From NCBI RefSeq assembly GCF_900109735.1, contig NZ_FOAS01000010.1:109871-173870 (forward strand): a stretch of DNA of 64,000 nt, in the 5' to 3' direction. Shown here in pieces: positions 1 through 7,348 of the stretch. Origin of the DNA: Atopomonas hussainii. GTDB lineage: Bacteria; Pseudomonadota; Gammaproteobacteria; Pseudomonadales; Pseudomonadaceae. A program made the position numbers and the translations under genes. Each line of letters begins with the position of its first letter. The first letter of the stretch is position 1. The notes beneath the pieces are model-generated. The model was not told where the DNA came from and did no database searches. It was given only the letters and a program-made list of their open reading frames with translations.

Positions 1-791
1 GCGAGGCATTCACCCCCTGGGAATGGCACAAGCCGATCTTCGACCGGGCGCGCGAGCTGGGTATGATTGCCTTCAGCACGCCCTTCGATGACAAGGCCGT
101 GGAGTTTCTCGAGTCGCTAGACGTGTCCTGCTACAAGATCGCGTCCTTCGAGAACACCGACCTGCCGTTGATCCGCCGTGTGGCTGCGACCGGCAAGCCG
201 ATGATCATTTCCACCGGCATGGCCACGGTCGCCGAGTTGGACGAGACGGTCCGTGCCGCGCGGCAGGCGGGCTGCAAGGACCTGATCCTGCTCAAGTGCA
301 CCAGCACTTACCCGGCGTCGCCGGAGAACACCAACATCCTGACTATTCCACACCTGCGCGAGCTGTTCGGCTGCGAAGCCGGTCTTTCCGATCACACCAT
401 GGGCGTCGGCGTGTCCGTAGCGGCCGTCGCGTTGGGCGCAAGCGTGGTGGAAAAACACTTCACGCTGAGCCGTGCCGAGGGAGGGGTCGACAGCGCCTTT
501 TCCATGGAACCGCAGGAGATGGCGCAATTGGTCGTCGAGACCGAGCGGGCCTGGCAGTCGCTGGGCTGCGTCAGCTATGGCGCTACCGCTGCCGAGGAGA
601 AGAGCCGGGTGTTCCGCCGTTCGATCTACGCCAGCGAAGACATCGCCGCCGGTGAGCTGCTGTCACCCTGCAATGTCCGCATCATTCGCCCGGGCCTGGG
701 CCTGCCGCCGAAATATTTCGAACAGGTCATCGGCAAACGGGCCACGCAGGCGATCAGGCGAGGCACCCCCATCAGCTGGGATCTCATCTAG
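1..791 (+). CDS. pseI: Pseudaminic acid synthase, 5' end cut by window
   Basis: Sialic-acid-synthase (NeuB) family, closest by eye to PseI, which condenses a 2,4-diacetamido-trideoxy hexose with phosphoenolpyruvate to give pseudaminic acid in the cytoplasm. The frame is open from base 3 with no stop, and the conserved YKIASFE and GKPMIISTGMAT barrel stretches, GLSDHT and VEKHFTLSR are all present, so the true start lies upstream of the window. The last ~60 residues (from VFRRSIYASEDI) form the SAF/antifreeze-like domain found at the C-terminus of these synthases. The stop TAG overlaps the GTG start of the next gene, which indicates translational coupling. NeuB and LegI are related alternatives; the AFSTPFDDKAVEFLE and FENTDLPLI stretches favour PseI. 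Confidence 0.88.
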   Translation, partial: EAFTPWEWHKPIFDRARELGMIAFSTPFDDKAVEFLESLDVSCYKIASFENTDLPLIRRVAATGKPMIISTGMATVAELDETVRAARQAGCKDLILLKCTSTYPASPENTNILTIPHLRELFGCEAGLSDHTMGVGVSVAAVALGASVVEKHFTLSRAEGGVDSAFSMEPQEMAQLVVETERAWQSLGCVSYGATAAEEKSRVFRRSIYASEDIAAGELLSPCNVRIIRPGLGLPPKYFEQVIGKRATQAIRRGTPISWDLI

Positions 792-2224
792 TGCCGCGGC
801 CCAGTCTTGCCCAACTGATCGAGATTGAAAACGATCCGACGTTTCTTGAGTTTCGTTGCCCGCGCAGCGGTGTGCTGCTCTGGCCGCTGGTGCGTAATCA
901 GTTCCTGCGTCAGCTGATCTCCGACCTTTACTACCAGCAGGCGCCGCTGGTCGAGGCCGTGCCGGCAGTGCCGCGTCGACAGGCATTGGGGGCACTTGGC
1001 CGGGTACTGGGTCACAATCTGCAGCAGGGTCGGATGCGCGGTGAGGTGTTGGTGGTCGGCACCGGTGCCGGGCATTTTCAGCGCGAGGGTCGCTGGTTCA
1101 ACCGCATCACCGATTATCTGGCGCAGGAGGCTCCCGCGGACACGGTGATGGTCGAAGGCGTTGTGGACTGGCACCTACCGCACCCGCGCTGGAACCAGCG
1201 AGTCGCCTACTGGCTGCCCTGGCAGGGCGCAATCACGGTGGCGGGTCGCCTGCTGACGCGTGAACACCATCTGGCAGTCGCGCGAGAACTGCTCGAATAC
1301 GCCAGGCAGCGGGCCTCGCAGTTGCTGGGGCTGACCATCGCCGATTCGAACATGGACATGCTGGTCGGCATGCAGGCGCGCAAGCTGGCGCGCCTGCCCG
1401 TGATGCAATTTGCCTATCGCCGTCTGCTGGAACGGGTACAGCCGCGCCTGGTACTACTGGAGCAGGCCTGCTACGGGGATTTTGCACCCTTCAATCAGGT
1501 CGCGCGTGAGATGGGTGTCCGCGTGGCGGAGCCCCAGCACGGCATGGTCTCCGGCGGTCACGACGCCTATTGCTATGCACCGGTGTTGCGCGAAAGCGAG
1601 GCGTATCGTGCCTGCCTGCCGCATGACTTCCTGGGTTACGGTGCCTGGTGGAACAGCCAGATCAACGTGCCGGTGCACAAGTGGGTGATCGGCAACCCGC
1701 ACTATAGTGAGCAGCGTCGGAGCATGGCGTTTGCCGAGACGGAGCAAACCGACATCCTGCTGTTGGGTGACGGCATCGAATTCTCGCTGTACCTGGCCTT
1801 GGCTCAGGAGCTGGCGCAGTTGCTGCGCGGGCGTTACCGCATCGTGCTGCGGCCGCACCCGTTGGAACGTGCCGAGGTCCAGTTGCGTTTTCCCGAAGGA
1901 CGCGCTGGCGATGTGCTGATCGATCCCAATCGGGATATCTACAGTTCGTTTGCCACGGCTCATGCGGTGGTCGGAGAGGTTTCCACGGGCCTGTTCGAGG
2001 CGCAGGGAATAGCGGGCCGCGTACTGCTTTGGGAGACTGCCAAGGCGCGTTTCAGTTATCCGCAGCATCCATTCTGTGGCTTCGTTGATGCCCGGGAGCT
2101 GGTGGAGTCGCTGCAGGCGCCTCAGGCTGGGCAAACAGAGGCGCTCTCGGAGGAGATTTGGGCGCCTGACTGGGCCGGCAATTATCGGAAGTATCTGGCC
2201 CATGCCCTAGGAGCGACTGGCTGA
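791..2224 (+). CDS. GT-B-like polysaccharide biosynthesis protein, candidate nonulosonate transferase
   Basis: I do not recognise a named family with certainty. The 477-residue protein has no signal peptide or obvious membrane span. The N-terminal half carries VLVVGTGAGHF and EPQHGMVSGGHDAY; the C-terminal half has DILLLGDGIEF (about residues 317-327) followed by VLRPHPLE and then a VVGEVSTGLFEA stretch. The RPHP and late E-S-T-G-L-F-E layout resembles KpsS/CDP-glycerol-transferase-like GT-B folds, and an acidic-Gly motif followed by an HP motif also occurs in bacterial sialyltransferases. GTG start, overlapping the pseI stop by one base. Position directly behind pseI suggests (inference) transfer of the nonulosonic acid. 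It could instead transfer another sugar of the repeat unit. Confidence 0.6.
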   Translation: MPRPSLAQLIEIENDPTFLEFRCPRSGVLLWPLVRNQFLRQLISDLYYQQAPLVEAVPAVPRRQALGALGRVLGHNLQQGRMRGEVLVVGTGAGHFQREGRWFNRITDYLAQEAPADTVMVEGVVDWHLPHPRWNQRVAYWLPWQGAITVAGRLLTREHHLAVARELLEYARQRASQLLGLTIADSNMDMLVGMQARKLARLPVMQFAYRRLLERVQPRLVLLEQACYGDFAPFNQVAREMGVRVAEPQHGMVSGGHDAYCYAPVLRESEAYRACLPHDFLGYGAWWNSQINVPVHKWVIGNPHYSEQRRSMAFAETEQTDILLLGDGIEFSLYLALAQELAQLLRGRYRIVLRPHPLERAEVQLRFPEGRAGDVLIDPNRDIYSSFATAHAVVGEVSTGLFEAQGIAGRVLLWETAKARFSYPQHPFCGFVDARELVESLQAPQAGQTEALSEEIWAPDWAGNYRKYLAHALGATG

Positions 2225-2335
2225 AGCAACGTCGGGCGGCCAAGGATGTGCAAACAACGTATCCTTGAGCCCTTAAATTATGCGGGCCGGCCGTGGGCCG
2301 GAAATCCGTGAAGTCACTTTGATCGGTAGTGAATC

Positions 2336-2956
2336 TTGGCCGTACAGACAATTTCAGTGATCGACTATGGCTGCGGCAATCTGGCTTCGGTCGTCAATAT
2401 GATCCAGCACGTGGGTGGCGAGGCGCGCATCATCCGCACGCCAGATGAGCTGGACAGTGCGACCAAGCTCGTTTTGCCGGGCGTTGGCGCGTTTGATCAC
2501 GGCATTGGCAGCTTGCGTCAGGGGGGCTGGATCACGCCTTTTGAGCAGGCCGTGCATCAGCGCAAGGTGCCGCTGATGGGTATCTGTCTGGGCATGCAGT
2601 TGCTGACTCGCGGCAGCGAAGAAGGCCAGGAGCCGGGGCTCGGCTGGATCGACGCGCAGGCAAGGCGCTTTCGTCCCAGCGGCCCGCGGCTGAAGGTACC
2701 GCACATGGGCTGGAACGAGGTGCGGCAGGTGCGCGCGGATGAGCTGTTACCGGCTTCGGCCAGTCCGCGGCGTTTCTACTTCGTGCATGCCTACAGGGTT
2801 GAATGCGCTGATCCTGCTGATGTGTTGCTGGAATGCGAATACGGAGAAACATTCGTGGCTGCCTTTCGCCATGCCAATATTTGGGGCTTCCAGTTTCATC
2901 CGGAGAAGAGCCATCGATTCGGTATGGAACTCTTCCGCCGCTTCCTGGAGGTATGA
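2336..2956 (+). CDS. hisH2: HisH-type glutaminase subunit of sugar amidotransferase system
   Basis: Class I glutamine amidotransferase of the HisH family (206 residues). It shows the nucleophile motif MGICLGMQLL, the FQFHPEKS His-Glu pair and the oxyanion region. Genes of this type beside wbpG and hisF2 release ammonia from glutamine for sugar amidation; the histidine-operon hisH is a separate gene at 21316. The start is TTG at 2336: an in-frame TGA lies at 2330-2332, so no upstream start is possible. It is separated by one base from the downstream hisF2. The 111-bp gap before it holds GC-rich short palindromes (GGCCGGCC near 2287) and no clear promoter. Confidence 0.9.
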   Translation: MAVQTISVIDYGCGNLASVVNMIQHVGGEARIIRTPDELDSATKLVLPGVGAFDHGIGSLRQGGWITPFEQAVHQRKVPLMGICLGMQLLTRGSEEGQEPGLGWIDAQARRFRPSGPRLKVPHMGWNEVRQVRADELLPASASPRRFYFVHAYRVECADPADVLLECEYGETFVAAFRHANIWGFQFHPEKSHRFGMELFRRFLEV

Positions 2957-2957
2957 G

Positions 2958-3731
2958 GTGCTCAAGCAACGTGTGATACCGGCCCTGCTGTTACGCGACG
3001 GCGGCTTGGTAAAAACCCAGAAGTTCGGCAAGCACAAGTACATCGGCGATCCGATCAATGCCATCCGCATCTTCAATGAGAAGGAAGTGGACGAACTGGT
3101 GCTGCTCGACATCGACGCCAGCCGGCAGGATCGTGAGCCGGACTATGCACTGATCGAGAGCATTGCAGCCGAGTGCTTCATGCCGCTGGGATACGGTGGT
3201 GGGATATCCACGATCGAGCAGGCGCGACGAATCTTCTCTTCCGGTGTGGAGAAAGTCGTGCTGCAGACGTCGGCGCTGCAAAATCCGGCTCTGGTCACAG
3301 AGATCGCCCAGCGCTTCGGCAGCCAGAGCGTGGTTGTTTCCCTTGATATCAAGCGTGACTGGCTGGGGCGTTATCGTCTATGGTCCTCGTCTTCCCGTCG
3401 GACCCTGTCCGCGGACTGGCTTCAAGCGCTCCGTTCGATCGTATCCGCCGGGGCTGGCGAGGTACTGCTTAACTCCGTGGACCGTGACGGAATGCAGGAG
3501 GGATATGATCTGCGTCTAATCAAGGCTGCCGTTGATGCGGTAGATGTGCCGTTGATAGCCTTGGGTGGCGCAGCAAAGCTGGAGCATTTCGTCGAGGCGA
3601 TCGAGGCAGGCGCTTCCGCCGTCGCAGCGGGCAGTTTGTTTGTGCTGCAGGGGCCGCATCGTGCGGTACTGATCAGCTATCCCAACTATTCAGAGCTTGA
3701 GTCGCTTTTCAGAGGTAAGGATGTTTCATAA
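2958..3731 (+). CDS. hisF2: HisF-type synthase subunit of sugar amidotransferase system
   Basis: TIM-barrel HisF family protein, 257 residues, starting at GTG 2958 just after the hisH2 stop. A longer frame upstream is a shadow of hisH2. Barrel motifs are intact: LVLLDIDAS, PLGYGGGIST, VVSLDIKRD, LLNSVDRDGMQEGYD and PLIALGGAA. The first strand reads RVIPALLLRDGGLVK where the histidine HisF at 23099 reads [15 protein letters not shown], so the catalytic Asp at about position 11 is Leu here, while the Asp in VVSLDIKR is kept. That fits a role as an ammonia-channelling partner for WbpG, not as an imidazole-glycerol-phosphate cyclase (inference from P. aeruginosa WbpG/HisH2/HisF2). The 3' end overlaps wbpG by 11 bases. 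Confidence 0.9.
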   Translation: MLKQRVIPALLLRDGGLVKTQKFGKHKYIGDPINAIRIFNEKEVDELVLLDIDASRQDREPDYALIESIAAECFMPLGYGGGISTIEQARRIFSSGVEKVVLQTSALQNPALVTEIAQRFGSQSVVVSLDIKRDWLGRYRLWSSSSRRTLSADWLQALRSIVSAGAGEVLLNSVDRDGMQEGYDLRLIKAAVDAVDVPLIALGGAAKLEHFVEAIEAGASAVAAGSLFVLQGPHRAVLISYPNYSELESLFRGKDVS

Positions 3732-4842
3732 AGAACACAGGATCTGTTCGCGATGCGTTATGGACGACAGCGCATCCAAAATCACTTTCGACGACGCGGG
3801 TGTTTGCAATTACTGCACCTATTTCCAGCAGCGCGTCAACAGTGTGGTATTTGCCCCCGAACAAGAGCGCTCAGAGCAGCGCAGGGCTTTCGTGGAGAAG
3901 GTGAAAAAGGCGGGCAAGGGCAAGCCATACGATTGCATCATCGGTCTGTCCGGAGGAGTAGATAGCTCCTATGTGCTGCACCTCGCTCTCAGCGAGGGTT
4001 TGCGGCCGCTCGCCGTGCACATGGACAACAACTGGAACTCCGAGCTCGCGGTCAACAACATCAAGAATCTGGTTACCCGTCTCGGCGTCGATCTGTACAC
4101 TCACGTCATCGACTGGCCTGAGTACAAGGGCCTGATGCAGGCATTCTTCGACGCCGATGTCATCGACGTGGAGCTGCTTTACGACAACGCGATGTTGGCG
4201 GTGAACTACGAGCAGGCGCGGCGCTACGGCATCAAATACATACTGTCGGGAAGCAACTCCGCGACCGAAGGCATGCCGATGCCGGAGGGCTGGAACTGGC
4301 GCAAGTGGGACAAGCGCAATATCAAGGCGATCGCCCGGCGCAACTCGGTGCGGATTCGCACCTTCCCGATCATGGGCACGCTCGGTTACGTGTATAACCG
4401 CGTCGTGAAGGGAATTCAGTGGGCGTCATTTCTTGATCTCTACGACTACCAGAAGGAAGCAGCGCTGGATCTGCTTGAGCAGAAGTACGCTTACAAGCGC
4501 TACCCCTACAAGCACTATGAATCGGTCTTTACGCGCTTCTATCAGGGCTACATCCTCCCCGAAAAATTCGATGTGGATAAGCGCAAGTTGCATCTCTCGA
4601 CGCTGGTTATGAGCGGCCAGATGACTCGCGATCAGGCGCTCGCCCATCTCCAGGGTTCTCCCTACGCCTCGCCTGAGGAGCTCGACAGGGACCGCAAGTA
4701 TTTCCTCAAGAAGATGGGCTGGTCTGAAGGCCAGTTGGGGGAATATCTGCGGCGGCCAGGCAAGCCGCATGATGCTTATCCCAGTGAGCGCTTCGCCTGG
4801 GACTTCATTCGCAAGATCTATCAGATGCGGCGCGCTTCCTGA
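3721..4842 (+). CDS. wbpG: N-acetyl sugar amidotransferase (WbpG/PseA family)
   Basis: 373-residue PP-loop ATPase of the WbpG/PseA family, which turns an N-acetyl group of a sugar into an acetamidino group using ammonia from the HisH/HisF pair. Visible motifs: the CSRCVMD ... CNYC cysteine pairs near the N-terminus (zinc-binding-like), the PP-loop IIGLSGGVDSSYV at about residues 77-89, and SGSNSATEGM later. The start is set at ATG 3721, with AGAGGTAAGG just upstream; a further ATG at 3697 has no such site. Next to pseI, the substrate may be a pseudaminic-acid-type nonulosonate (PseA role), but a mannosaminuronic acid derivative as in P. aeruginosa O5 cannot be excluded. Confidence 0.9.
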   Translation: MFHKEHRICSRCVMDDSASKITFDDAGVCNYCTYFQQRVNSVVFAPEQERSEQRRAFVEKVKKAGKGKPYDCIIGLSGGVDSSYVLHLALSEGLRPLAVHMDNNWNSELAVNNIKNLVTRLGVDLYTHVIDWPEYKGLMQAFFDADVIDVELLYDNAMLAVNYEQARRYGIKYILSGSNSATEGMPMPEGWNWRKWDKRNIKAIARRNSVRIRTFPIMGTLGYVYNRVVKGIQWASFLDLYDYQKEAALDLLEQKYAYKRYPYKHYESVFTRFYQGYILPEKFDVDKRKLHLSTLVMSGQMTRDQALAHLQGSPYASPEELDRDRKYFLKKMGWSEGQLGEYLRRPGKPHDAYPSERFAWDFIRKIYQMRRAS

Positions 4843-4890
4843 GTCCGTTCGCAAGGGCCTGCAAGCTCGTTTCCGTTAAGGGTTTTTCAC

Positions 4891-6087
4891 TTGAATGTTC
4901 TGTTTCTGCATCCTGCTGCGGCTTTCGGTGGTGCATCCAAAAGCCTGATCGAGCTCTACAGGCTGTTACAAGGCAGCGGGGTCCGAGGGACGGTTCTCAC
5001 TCCTGCCGGAGCCGTTTGCCAATCCTTCGAAAGAGCCGGCATGCGGACTCATCCGGTAAAGGGGCTTAGTCAGTTCGACAATACTCGTTATGGCTACTAT
5101 CGCAAGGTTCGCTGGTTGATCTTGTTACGCGAGTTACTCCTGCTGCCGTTTGCGCTGGCGGGGCTGTGGCGGCTGCGGCGCGAACCCTTCGACCTGATCC
5201 ATATCAACGAGATCACCCTGCTGCCGTTGGGTGTCGTCGCCAAATGGCTGCTGCGCGTTCCGATGGTGGTGCATGTTCGCTCGCTGCAGCGTAAGCCGGG
5301 CTCCGGCCTGCGAACCCGTTGGCTTAACGGGCTGCTGCGTCGATACGCCGATGCGGTGGTGGCGATAGATCACACTGTCGCTGCCACGCTGGAGCAGGAG
5401 CTTCCGTTGAGCATCGTCCACAATGGCCTCGAGGTAGCCAGTCAGCCAGTCGAGAAGCTCCCTGGTGACGGAGTTGGGCCGGTCAAGGTCGGGTTTCTCG
5501 GCGTGCTGATTCCGCTCAAAGGTATCTTCGAGCTGGTCGAGGCGATGCGCATCCTGAAATCCCGTGGCGTTTCCATCCAGTGCCTCGTGGCGGGTGAGAA
5601 CGCGCGGGAGATATCTGGACTCAAGGCTTGGATTTTGCGCAAGTTTGGCTTTGCGCGAGATGTCCGCAGCGAGCTGGAGGGGCTGATCTGCCGCGAGGGT
5701 CTGGAAGACCAGATCAAGTTGCTCGGCTTCGTGAGCGATGTCCGCGAACTTTATCCACAACTGGATATTCTCTGCTTTCCCTCGCATCTGGATGCCGCGG
5801 GGCGTCCGGTCTTTGAGGCGGCGTTCTACTCGGTGCCCAGTGTCGTGGCAGTGAACGACCCATTGCCGGACGCTTTATTACACGAGGTGACTGGGCTGGC
5901 GGTACCGAAACCAGACCCGCTGTTGATCGCCGATGCGTTGCAGCGGCTTGCGGAAAATCCCGACCTTCGCCGTCAGCTTGGATGTCAGGCGAAGAGTTGG
6001 GCCGAGGAAACCTTCGCGATCGACGTCAATGCGGCGCGCATGCTTGACCTCTATCACCGCGTACTTTCATCAAATGCGAGTAGTTGA
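4891..6087 (+). CDS. Glycosyltransferase family 4 protein
   Basis: GT-B fold glycosyltransferase, 398 residues. The N-terminus MNVLFLHPAAAFGGASKSL is typical of the acceptor domain of GT4 enzymes; a donor domain follows with GFLGVLIPLKGIFELVEAM, VAGENA, IKLLGFVSDVRELY and the nucleotide-sugar region FPSHLDAAGRPVFEAAFYS. TTG start at 4891 with TAAGGG about ten bases upstream; there is no in-frame ATG near it. It lies three bases upstream of the next transferase, in the same transcription unit. Sugar specificity cannot be read from sequence. Confidence 0.85.
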   Translation: MNVLFLHPAAAFGGASKSLIELYRLLQGSGVRGTVLTPAGAVCQSFERAGMRTHPVKGLSQFDNTRYGYYRKVRWLILLRELLLLPFALAGLWRLRREPFDLIHINEITLLPLGVVAKWLLRVPMVVHVRSLQRKPGSGLRTRWLNGLLRRYADAVVAIDHTVAATLEQELPLSIVHNGLEVASQPVEKLPGDGVGPVKVGFLGVLIPLKGIFELVEAMRILKSRGVSIQCLVAGENAREISGLKAWILRKFGFARDVRSELEGLICREGLEDQIKLLGFVSDVRELYPQLDILCFPSHLDAAGRPVFEAAFYSVPSVVAVNDPLPDALLHEVTGLAVPKPDPLLIADALQRLAENPDLRRQLGCQAKSWAEETFAIDVNAARMLDLYHRVLSSNASS

Positions 6088-6090
6088 GCC

Positions 6091-7299
6091 ATGCGCATCC
6101 TCATGCTCTCCCAGTACTTTTGGCCGGAAAGCTTCATCATCAATAACATCGTGCGTACGCTCGACGAGCAAGGCCACGAGGTGGTGGTCGCTACTGGCAA
6201 GCCCAACTATCCCGACGGCAAGGTCTTTGATGGCTACCGCGCTGCGGGTACCCAGCGCGAACGCTACCTGGGGCGCATCGAGGTACTGCGGGTGCCGCTG
6301 TGGCCGCGCGGGCAGGGTGGTGCGAAGAATCTGATCCTCAATTACCTGTCCTTTGTATTCGGCGGCCTGCTGTGCTTGCCGTGGATGCTGCGCGGGCGCC
6401 AGTTCGACGCAATTCTGGTATTTGCGCCATCGCCGATCACCCAAGCGATTCCGGCGATCCTGCTCAAGTGGCTGAAGAAGGCGAAGCTGGCCCTGTGGGT
6501 GCAGGACCTGTGGCCGGAGAGCCTCTCAGCCACCGGGTTCGTGCGCAATCCGTACCTGCTGCGTGCGGTGGGCTGGATGGTGCGTGCCATCTACCGCCCG
6601 TGCGACACCCTGCTGGTGCAGTCGCTGGCGTTCGTCGAGCCGGTGGCGCAGTATGCTGACCCGGCGAAGATCCAGTACTATCCCAATTCCATGGATGTAA
6701 GCAGCGAGGCCGTGGTGCCGGTGCCTGGCGAGCTTCTCGAACTGCTCGAGCAGCACTTCTGCGTGGTGTTCGCCGGCAACCTGGGCACCGCCCAGGCGCT
6801 CGACACCTTGGTGCAGGCGGCGGTCCTCCTGTGTGACGAGCCGCGTATCCGGCTGGTGCTGGTGGGCAGCGGCAGCCGTCTGGCTTGGCTCAAGGCCCAG
6901 CAGCAGGCGCTGGGGTTGGACAACCTGGTGTTGCCGGGGCGTTTCCCGATGGAGGCCATGCCGCAGATCTTTGAGCGTGCTTCGGCCCTGCTGGTGTCGC
7001 TGAACGACGAGCCGGCCTTTGCCCAGACCATTCCCAGCAAGATCCAGGCGTACCTGGCCGCCGGGCGGCCGATCCTGGCCTGCATGAGCGGCGAGGGTGC
7101 CCGGGTGGTCTGTGAGGCGCGCGCCGGTTTGGCTTCGCCGGCCGAGCAGGTACTGCCACTGGTTGCCAACATCCGCTGCATGCAGGCGCTCAGTGCCAGC
7201 GAGCGCGCTGCCATGGGCACCTCTGGGCGTGCCTATTTCGATGCCCACTTCGAGATGACCAGCCAGGTGCGCCGACTGGTCGAGCTGCTGCAGTGCTGA
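6091..7299 (+). CDS. wbuB: Glycosyltransferase, WbuB/WcaI-like (candidate L-FucNAc or L-QuiNAc transferase)
   Basis: 402-residue GT4-type transferase starting MRILMLSQYFWPESF. The stretches TGKPNYPDG, LWVQDLWPESL and YYPNSMD are characteristic of the WbuB/WcaI subgroup, members of which are linked in other O-antigen clusters to L-fucosamine transfer and travel with fnlA-fnlB-fnlC. Here a matching three-gene pathway lies about 4 kb downstream (11194-14253), which supports transfer of the L-FucNAc- or L-QuiNAc-type sugar (inference). Start ATG 6091 lies three bases after the preceding stop. A slightly amphipathic segment around residues 85-130 may give peripheral membrane contact. Confidence 0.8.
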   Translation: MRILMLSQYFWPESFIINNIVRTLDEQGHEVVVATGKPNYPDGKVFDGYRAAGTQRERYLGRIEVLRVPLWPRGQGGAKNLILNYLSFVFGGLLCLPWMLRGRQFDAILVFAPSPITQAIPAILLKWLKKAKLALWVQDLWPESLSATGFVRNPYLLRAVGWMVRAIYRPCDTLLVQSLAFVEPVAQYADPAKIQYYPNSMDVSSEAVVPVPGELLELLEQHFCVVFAGNLGTAQALDTLVQAAVLLCDEPRIRLVLVGSGSRLAWLKAQQQALGLDNLVLPGRFPMEAMPQIFERASALLVSLNDEPAFAQTIPSKIQAYLAAGRPILACMSGEGARVVCEARAGLASPAEQVLPLVANIRCMQALSASERAAMGTSGRAYFDAHFEMTSQVRRLVELLQC

Positions 7300-7348
7300 T
7301 GCGCGTGCATGCCGTTCGAGTCGTGACGGTACGCAGGGAGGTCTGCTG

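Noticed and set aside
2739..2957. Upstream extension of the hisF2 frame
   Set aside because: It overlaps hisH2 entirely; the family N-terminus begins at GTG 2958 immediately after the hisH2 stop.
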